A stretch of 64,000 nucleotides of DNA from Taxillus chinensis (lineage: Eukaryota > Streptophyta > Magnoliopsida > Santalales > Loranthaceae): NCBI GenBank assembly GCA_023512835.1, contig CM042091.1:35354107-35418106 (forward strand), given 5' to 3'. This document shows, one piece after another, positions 56,700 through 64,000 of the stretch; the first letter of the stretch is position 1, and each line of letters begins with the position of its first letter. The translations under genes were made by a program, and so were the position numbers. A model generated the notes under the pieces. The model did no database searches. It was not told where the DNA came from and worked only from the letters and a program-made list of their open reading frames with translations.

Positions 56700-58443
56700 A
56701 TGGGGAAGGCTTTGCAAGGTCAAGAGGAGGAGGATTGCCTTTGGGTTGAAGACCTTGAGGAATTGGTGGAAGATTACTTGGCAGAAGAAATTACCACCAC
56801 CAATGATGGAGCCCTTCAGCTTATAGAAGCTCAACAAGATGAAGAGATGTACTTGACAGCTGAGAAAGATGACCAAACTACAAACTCTTTGGAGCAAGCT
56901 GAGGAGGAGAAAGAAGATGACGTGCATCCAGCTCCAGAACTAAAGGAGCTGCCTGGACACCTAAGGTATGAATTTCTAGACTCTACAAATCAATTCCCTG
57001 TCATTGTTGCTTCTAATTTGAATGATGTGGAGTGTACTCAATTGTTAGAAGTCCTTAGGAAACACAAAAAGGCCCTAGGATGGAACATTGAAGACATTAG
57101 GGGTATTAGTCCAGGGATTTGCATGCATAAGATTTTGATGAATGATGATTTTAAACCGATCGTTGAAAGACAAAGAAGATTAAACCCTGCTATGAAAGAA
57201 GTTGTTAGAAAAGAAATTTTAAAATGGAAAAATGCGGGTATAATTTATGCTATTTCGATAGTGAGTGGGTGAGTCCATTGCATGTTGTGCCCAAGAAAGG
57301 GGGCATGACCGTGATTAAGAATGAGAAAAATGAATTGATCCCATCTCGCACCGTGACGGGGTGGAGAGTGTGTGTTGACTATAGGAAGCTGAACAAGGCC
57401 ACTAGGAAGGATCATTTTCCTCTTCCTTTCATTGACCAAATGTTGGATAGGTTAGCCGGCTATAGTCACTATTGCTTTTTAGATGGATATTCCGGGTATA
57501 ATCAGATCATGGTTAAGCCCGAGGATCAAGAAAAGACCACCTTCACGTGCCCTTTTGGCACTTTTGCATTTAGGAGAATGCCATTTGGGCTTTGTAATGC
57601 CCCCGCACCTTTCAAAGGTGTATGATGGCTATTTTTCAGGGTTTGGTTGAGGAGATCATGGAGGTCTTCATGGATGACTTCTCGGTGTTTGGTTCCTCCT
57701 ACCAACAAGGTTTGAGAAATCTAGATGTGGTCTTAGAGAGATGTGAGGAGAAGGAACTAGTCCTAAATTGGGAGAAATGCCATTTCATGGTAACGGAGGG
57801 GATAGTTTTAGGGCACAAGGTGTCTGCACATGGTTTGGAGGTAGACAAGGCAAAAATTTCCACTATTGAGACTCGCCACCTCCAACCAATGAAAAAGGAG
57901 TGAGAAGTTTCCTTGGCCATGCTGGCTTTTATAGGAGATTTATTAAGGACTTCTCAAAAATTGCAAAACCCATGAGTAGGTTGTTAGAAAAAGACACTAG
58001 CTTTGAGTTTAATGCAGATTGCTTAGAAGCTTTTAACATCCTCAAGGGTAAGTTAGTCACTGCACTGTTATAGTTACACCTGACTGGGCTCAACCTTTTT
58101 GAGCTAATGTGCGATGCGAGTGATTATCTTGTGGGGGTAGTCTTAGGGCAAAGGCGAGAAAAGGTGTTTAGGGTCATTTACTATGCTAGTAAGACCTTAG
58201 ATGATGCTCAACAGAACTATACCACCACCGAGAAAGAGTTGCTAGCCGTGGTTTATGGTCGCAACAAGTTTAGACCCTACCTTTTGGGGGTCTAAAGTCA
58301 TTGTTTACACTGATCATGCTGCGTTGAAATATTTGTTTGCTAAAAAAGAAGCTAAGCCACGCTTGATTAGATGGGTTCTCCTCTTACAGGAATTTGACCT
58401 TGAAATTAGAGACACAAAGGGAGCCCTTAATTCTTGTGGCTGA
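56700..58443 (+). pseudogene. Element C reverse transcriptase and RNase H
   Basis: 56700-57272 covers the acidic linker and RT start, with the Arg codons that are stopped in A. 57224-57625 carries RT fingers and palm ([33 protein letters not shown]). 57622-57903 has [15 protein letters not shown]. 58107-58443 has RNase H ([40 protein letters not shown]). Single-base indels at about 57256, 57605, 57874, 58065 and 58285 break the frame. Confidence 0.87.
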
Positions 58444-59793
58444 TCACCTCTCCCGTGTGGAGAATGCACCTAAGTCTCTACCCATTGTAGATGACTTTCC
58501 TGATGAGAAGTTGTTTGAGGTGCATCATCTTCCTTGGTTTGCTTGACATAGCAAATTATTTAGCCACCTGGGTTCATACCCAAACAGTTAGACTATCACC
58601 AGGAGAAAGAAATTGGTAGTGGATGCTAGGAAATACATTTGGGAAGACCCAATTCTTTATAGGAGGTGTCCAGACCAAATCATTAGAAAGTGTGTCCTTG
58701 AGGAGGAGGTAGATGACATAATACATCATTGTCATGCATCACATTATGGGGGCCACTTTGGGGTGCAAAGAACTGTGGCTAAGATCATGCGGTGTGGCTT
58801 TTATTGGCCTCACATGGTGAAAGACACCTATGTCTACATCAAAAAGTGTGATAGATGTCAAAGGGTAGGTGGTTTGTCTAGGAAAAATGAGATGCCCTTA
58901 ACTTGGAATCCTTCCGGTTGAAATTTTTGACATTTGGGGCATTGACTTCATGGGGCCATTCCCCAATTCGATGGGTACTCATACATTTTGCTTGTTGTGG
59001 ATTATGTGTCTAAGTGGGTAGAAGCTATTCCTACTAGAGTGAATGATGCTAGGGTTGTGACTCACTTCCTTACTAGGAACATCTTTAGCCGTTTTGGGAC
59101 ACCAAGGGCTATAATCGGTGATGAGGGTAGTCATTTCTGCAACAAATTGTTTGATAAATTATTGAACAAGTATGGTGTCACTCATAGGAAGTCTTTAGCT
59201 TACCACCCACAAGCTAATGGACAAGCGAAGTGTCCAACAGGGAGATTAAGGCCATTTTAGAGAAAACCGTTGGAGCCAATAGGAAAGATTGGTCTCAAAG
59301 GCTTGATGAAGCCTTATGGGCATATAGGACAGCTTACAAAACTCCCATTGGGATGTCACCTTACCGTATTCTATATGGTAAGGCATGTCACTTGCCTGTG
59401 GAACTAGAACACAAGGCTCATTGGGCCTTGAAGAAGTTAAATTTCAACCCACAAGAGATCAAGGAGCTTAGGATGACTCAATTAATTGAGTTAGATGAGC
59501 TTAGGTTGGATGCCTATGATAGTGCTAAATTTTACAAAGAAAGAACTAAGAAATGGCATGATAGGCAACTCAACAATGAACCTTTAACCTTAGGGCAGAA
59601 AGTTCTTCTATTTAACACAAGGTTGAGGTTATTTCCTGGCAAATTAAGGTCCAAGTGGATGGGACCTTTTGTGATAGTTGATAAGAAGCCATATGGGAGC
59701 TTTGAGCTCCAAGTCGTAGATGGCAAGAAATTTTGGGTGAATGGCAATAGGCTGAAACCTTACTTTGATTCAACTCGAGAGGGAGATAGTTGA
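58444..59793 (+). pseudogene. Element C integrase
   Basis: The H2C2 finger (HHCHASHYGGHFGVQRTV, KKCDRCQRVG) is complete in 58613-58921. The DDE core follows: [17 protein letters not shown] and TPRAIIGDEGSHFCNKLFD in 58988-59260, and the C-terminal region in 59230-59793 ([37 protein letters not shown]). The core is more complete than in A, where CTG at 18363 is missing. Indels at 58969 and 59226 (CG where A has CTG or CAG) break the frame. Confidence 0.87.
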
Positions 59794-60671
59794 TTCCCTC
59801 TCTTTCACCATTGCATGATCATCACTTGAAAGTCTAGCTACAACTTTAAATAAAGCGCTGGTTGGGAGGCAACCCAATGTTTATTCTTGTGTTTTATTTT
59901 ATGTTATTTTCTCTTATTTGTTTTCATCAATAAATTTGTTTGCAAGCTAACCATTGTGCAGGAGACTTTGTTCCTTTCTTAGCTAACCATGTGCAGGATG
60001 AGCAAATTTTTGGGTCCTGAACTTGTGGAATTGTTTTTAAAGTCAAAGTCAAGGAGCAAGGAGCAAGTGAAGCCCAAAAGTGCTTGAAGATGGGCTCAAA
60101 CAATTCACGTGCAAGACTTAAAGATGGTCCATAATGCATAAGCAACTCGGTGGAGAACTTTGGGCCAGGTTTGGGCATGAACGTGAATTTGCACGTGAAT
60201 TGCCCAATTCACGTGCACCTCCTTTTGAGCCGTAACTTTCTGGAATGGTAGATGAAGACCATGTGATTCACGTTTACTCTTGCACGCGAATTGATAGTGC
60301 CATATGGAGGCCCAAAAAATGCAAAATACCGATTTTAGCCCTCCTAGAAGCTTCCTACAATTCACGTGCGAAGGAAGTATTGCTTGCCAGCTCGGTGGGG
60401 ACCTACCACCAAAGTTTGGGACGATTCGACCTGCACGCCAATTCAGCCAATTCACGTGCGAGAGGGTATTTTGGTCGAACACTCCGAAAAGTTAGGGGCA
60501 CGTGTATCACGCCAATTGGAGCCTCTTTCCTTCTGCACGCTATATAAAGGGAGGCCATCTTCAAAGGCTTCCACACCAAAATCACTCCAGATCCGAGTAT
60601 TAGAGAAGCTCGCCCTTTTGCTATCTTGCTCTTCGCTTTTCTGCTCTTGTTCTTATTTTCTCATTCCAAAG
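59794..60671 (+). promoter_or_regulatory. Post-integrase spacer and ORF3 promoter-like region (element C)
   Basis: AATAAA near 59848-59855 and the GGTTGGGAGGCAACCCAATG hairpin (59860-59879) are followed by a CACGTG-rich stretch (60108, 60195, 60212, 60363, 60451, 60500) and TATATAAA at 60541-60548. The TATA lies about 130 bp before the ORF3 ATG. The order and spacing match element A. Confidence 0.6.
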
Positions 60672-63077
60672 ATGGTGCGCACAAGGAGGATCGCCAGGAG
60701 GAGGTGCACTCACCTAGTGCCGATAGCCAACCCGAGGAGGAGATACTCTTGGGGCATGCTCTGGACATGCAGGCTTTGGAGGATTCGAGCTGGGTTGGGC
60801 TAGAGAGGTGGTCATTAAAATTCAAACTCTAGGATTACAAAGGTTAGTATCTTGCCTGCCCAGCTATTTCCTATTCTCGCCTTACAAGACTTCTATGCAT
60901 CTGTCTGGGAATGAGGATGAACTGATAGGGGTTGTGCAAGGGGTTTATGTCGAATAACCCCCGATATTATTAGAAATTGCTTTAACCTCCCTGAACCCAG
61001 TTAGTAGCTTCCCTCGCCTAAGCCTAGGAGAATTTGGTACTGCATGTAACTATGCTAGAAAATTTCAAAATCGAAGGCGGTATACCAAGAATGGTTTTGT
61101 TGGAAAATTTAGATGCCTAGCTTACCTGGTAGGGAAATGCTTATTGATTCGGACAGTGGGCTAGATAGTGTGCCTAAGCCACACCTGGAGTTCATGTATA
61201 GCATTGATCACATGCTAAATGTGGATTGGGCCACTACCATTTTTAATTGGTGGAAGAAAAACTCATCCAAGCGAGATAAATGGCAGAATTTTGTGTGTGA
61301 TATTTCAAAGCATGCCTGTTTGCAATTTTCCTCCATGGAGAGCATTACTTTTCCTTCTCACCTGGGTGTTAAGAGTATTGCAAGTGAAGGAGGTTTAGGG
61401 GTCAGCACCCGAGAGGTCATTGGGCAACCAATGTTCCTCCTCCATCACGACCCGCTAGGCACGGTGTTCATGTGGAGCGATCCACGAGACTTTGCAAGGG
61501 AGACCTCTCCTCATTTGGATCAAAGGAAGCAGACTCTATACGGACTCACTGCCATGTACATGCGGTTCAATGTACACAAAGAAGACATTTTCAATTTCTT
61601 TCAAGGCATTAGTGGGCAGGTGGTGAGCGAAGTGGAGGTCATCAATTGGGCGATCACTAATGGGCACATCACTAATGCCCAATTTGAAGAATTAATGGCA
61701 CTCATCTCTTGGAGACCAACAAGCTACTTCACAACCTAGAACCGAGCATGGGAGGCCCCCCGATGTAGGCTGCTCATGCATCGCCTAGAGCATGGGAGGC
61801 CCCGAAGCTCCTCCCCGCCGCATCTATCGAAGCTTGGAGGGAAGAAACACAGCAGCTCAGGGAGGCCAATGCCGGAACCCAGCGCGAGGTGGAAGCCCTG
61901 AGGAAGGACAACAAAGAAGTCAAAGGCCTCCTAGGCAAAATCCGGAAGGCTTTGAGCAAGAGGAAAGCATCAAAACGTTCTCCTATAGTGGAGATATCCG
62001 ATGAAGAACCCTCTCCATCCCCCCGAAGATGCTTATCCAGCCCCGGGAAGATCCACCTCAACAAGAACCTTCAGCCCCGGCCATCTTACTCTCACCCAAG
62101 AGGAGGCGGCGCCGGCAACAGGGTATTCACCCTTCCAACCTCAAGAGGAGGCAGAGCCAGCGGCAGGGTATTCACCCTTCCAACCTCAAGAGGAGGCAGA
62201 GCCGGCGGCGGGGTATTCACCCTTCCGGCCTTTTACGGATCCTGCATATTCTCAGGCCCTGGTGCCTGTTATACTTCCAGTATCTTGGGGTGCATACATG
62301 CCTGCCGAACCTGAAGATCTACTTGGCCCTCCTTGTTCATTTAATCATTAATCCAGCTTTATCGTCCGAAGAGAGCCAAGCGGCATTTGAAGAATTCATC
62401 AATTCCACAGTCATAGGGCTCGATTTATACGGGATAATGATATCTTCACTCCTTTTAGCTTGAAGAGGATCTCGGAGAATGAATATCTCTATGCCGACGA
62501 GATAGACCTCTTCCTGGACCATGCGGTATGTAGTGGAGGCCGAGCCTCATAATTACCCCTTAGCCGGGTACACTTCCATCATGCCGTGTGAGCTTTTCAA
62601 TCAACCCTTGTCCGAAGAGGTATGGCGCCAACGCATTAATGGAGAGAATGAAGGGCACCGCCCTTGGCATGGTGTGCATGAGGTGCTGATTCCGGTGCAC
62701 ATTGACCGCCACTATGTACTTGTCCGTGTGAATCGGATGTAGGCCATGTTGTCTTATATGATCCAAGCCAAGGCGAAGGGTTTGCTAGACGGAAAAGACG
62801 GTTAGTGCATGGGTTCATCAAACGCATGAACGTGGCAATGATCAAAGAAGGCTTGTTGGCGGACAAGCTCCCTCTTATTCACTACAATGAAATGCAAATT
62901 CCCCAACGCCTGACCAATTCAGTTGTGGGATCTTTGTTTGCTACTACATGATGGGTATTCCCGCAAGGGAAGGAAAATTGGGAAGTGCGCGGCGAGACGT
63001 CGGCTGACTTTGTGGCTGAGGTGCGACGAATGGTGGCCAATGTCATCTACTATTACAGTGTGCCAAACCAGGGGTAA
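60672..63077 (+). pseudogene. Element C ORF3: coiled coil, SIM-like motif and Ulp1/C48-like protease
   Basis: Starts MVRTRR as in A. 61113-61739 is a clean 208-codon piece of the N-terminal domain (SIDHMLNVDWATTIFNWWKK, FQGISGQVVSEVEVINWAI). Then come the coiled coil, KRKASKRSPIVEISDEE (61889-62010), and three GYSPFQPQEEAEPA repeats (A has two). The Ulp1-like domain runs from about 62340: HIDRHYVLVRV (His at 62709), YDPSQGEG (Asp), and the Cys segment near 62914-62935, which is out of frame by one base. Indels at 61743, 61803 and 62734 relative to A are all CG for CAG/CTG. Confidence 0.7.
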
Positions 63078-64000
63078 CTGTTTTTCCTACTTCCTATTTT
63101 ATGCCATGAGGACATAGCATATTTTAAGTGTGGTGTATGGGCGTGACTTGAGCCACTTGCTTGTCTTCTATGTTGTGATTGCATGTTTTATTTAAAAAAA
63201 AAAAACACTGTTTTTAATTGCATGACTGTTTGAGTTGTTTGCTTGAATGATTTGTTTGTGGAGACATGGATATTAAGTATGCAATTTTGGCTTAAAATTT
63301 AATTTTTATGCCATATTAGTATCATGTTGTGATAAGGGTGTTAAAGTAGTTAAAATGTGCTCTGAATTGGTTTAATCATGTCTTTATCTCTTGAATGATA
63401 TCACCATGTTTTTGGAGCTGAGTTTTGAATATTAGCTGAGCATGAAATGCTATGATAGACCTAAGTAACCCTTAAAGTTGAGTGAAAAAGAAATGAAAAA
63501 TGAGAACAGCTTCTTTTAGCCTTTGAGTGCCATTTTATGGTTTATGGGTAATAGTTTGATTTGCTACTCTTCTTGCATTCAACATTGGTTATTTAATGGT
63601 AGGAGTCAAGTAAGCATGTGATTACTTATTAGTGCTCAGTGTTTGGTGTTTAGTTAGGATGCAAGACCTCTAAGTCATTGTGACTGTCTTTGCATTCTTT
63701 TCTTTATTGTGTGATAGTATTGGAAAAGGCTGTGATTTAGAATGTGAAAAAGCCATCACTTAATTGGGAAATGGGATGTGAGACATCATTGAATTTGTCT
63801 CTCCTTATGTAGCAAAATGGCAAGGGGTTTGCATTAGAAAAATCAGTCTTATTTATGTGTTATGTGAGTAAAAAAAAAAAAAAAAGAGTGAATAATCCAT
63901 CAAGGGAGAGCATAAAATGCAACCTTGTAAGGTTATTACTTAAAAAAAAAAAGAGAAAAAAAAAAAAGAAAAAAAAAAAAAAAAAAAAAAAAGAAGGATT
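63078..64000 (+). mobile_element. 3' non-coding region of element C (to window edge)
   Basis: Matches A 22253-23000 and B 35318-36230, including the PPT-like GAGGACATAGCATATTTTAA and A-rich runs at 63870-63886 and 63941-63994. No coding sequence is seen. The A-run at the end is longer than in A and could be an expansion or an error. Confidence 0.78.

Larger units (their letters stand above)
52660..64000 (+). mobile_element. Element C: Athila-type retrotransposon with ULP-like ORF3, 3' end outside window
   Basis: Same layout as element A, inserted into the copia gag (left flank GATAA). Coding regions are broken by many one-base indels, mostly at CAG/CTG sites, which may be sequence errors rather than mutations. 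The 3' non-coding region reaches the window edge, so the 3' LTR should start about 650-700 bp beyond 64000 if it follows A. Confidence 0.88.

Noticed and set aside
1..64000. Host protein-coding, rRNA or tRNA genes.
   Set aside because: All long frames match gag, pol, LINE or element-specific ORFs; no conserved RNA gene sequence was recognised.

Overview
The window looks like repeat-rich plant (angiosperm) nuclear DNA. The evidence is Athila-type Ty3 retrotransposons primed by tRNA-Asp, Ty1/copia and chromovirus-type LTRs primed by initiator tRNA-Met, L1-clade plant LINEs with DUF4283/CCHC ORF1 proteins, and a long 260-bp satellite. I find no host gene, tRNA, rRNA or CRISPR array. Essentially every base can be assigned to a transposable element or the satellite. 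The species cannot be named from sequence alone.

Layout. 1-5222: LINE-1, plus strand, 5' end outside the window, poly(A) tail at 5196-5222. 5223-7433: element E, minus strand; one LTR (5733-7433), a tRNA-Met PBS and about 0.5 kb of leader, cut by LINE-1. 7434-11620: element D, minus-strand Athila (5' LTR, PBS, gag, protease), cut by E. 11621-11996: plus-strand LTR fragment F. 11997-25155: element A, a long Athila with gag, protease, RT, RNase H, integrase and a third ORF that ends in a Ulp1/C48-like cysteine protease domain. 25156-25533: chromovirus-like LTR fragment G. 25534-49260: ~260-bp satellite in three blocks. It is interrupted by non-autonomous element B (31834-38389, TSD ATGTA) and by 5'-truncated LINE-2 (44843-48230, 16-bp TSD), and LINE-2 itself holds a solo LTR (45228-46730, TSD GCTTC). 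49261-52659: 5' part of a SIRE-like copia element. 52660-64000: element C, a second ULP-carrying Athila that runs off the right edge.

How the parts work together. A and C share one plan: LTR promoter, tRNA-Asp PBS, gag-pro-RT-RNaseH-IN, an AATAAA plus a short hairpin, a G-box/TATA region resembling the LTR promoter, ORF3 (basic start, N-terminal domain, coiled coil, SUMO-interaction-like motif, Pro-rich repeats, Ulp1-like domain), and a conserved 1.4-kb 3' non-coding region. B keeps the LTRs, PBS, hairpin and 3' region but lacks the enzymes, so it is a likely trans-mobilised partner. The most notable signals are the SUMO-protease-like ORF3 with its apparent own promoter, a promoter cassette shared between unrelated LTR families, a predicted leader intron that would remove the PBS, and a run of single-base indels at CAG/CTG sites in C that looks like base-calling error at methylated CHG sites. 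No ORF set here is fully intact as written.
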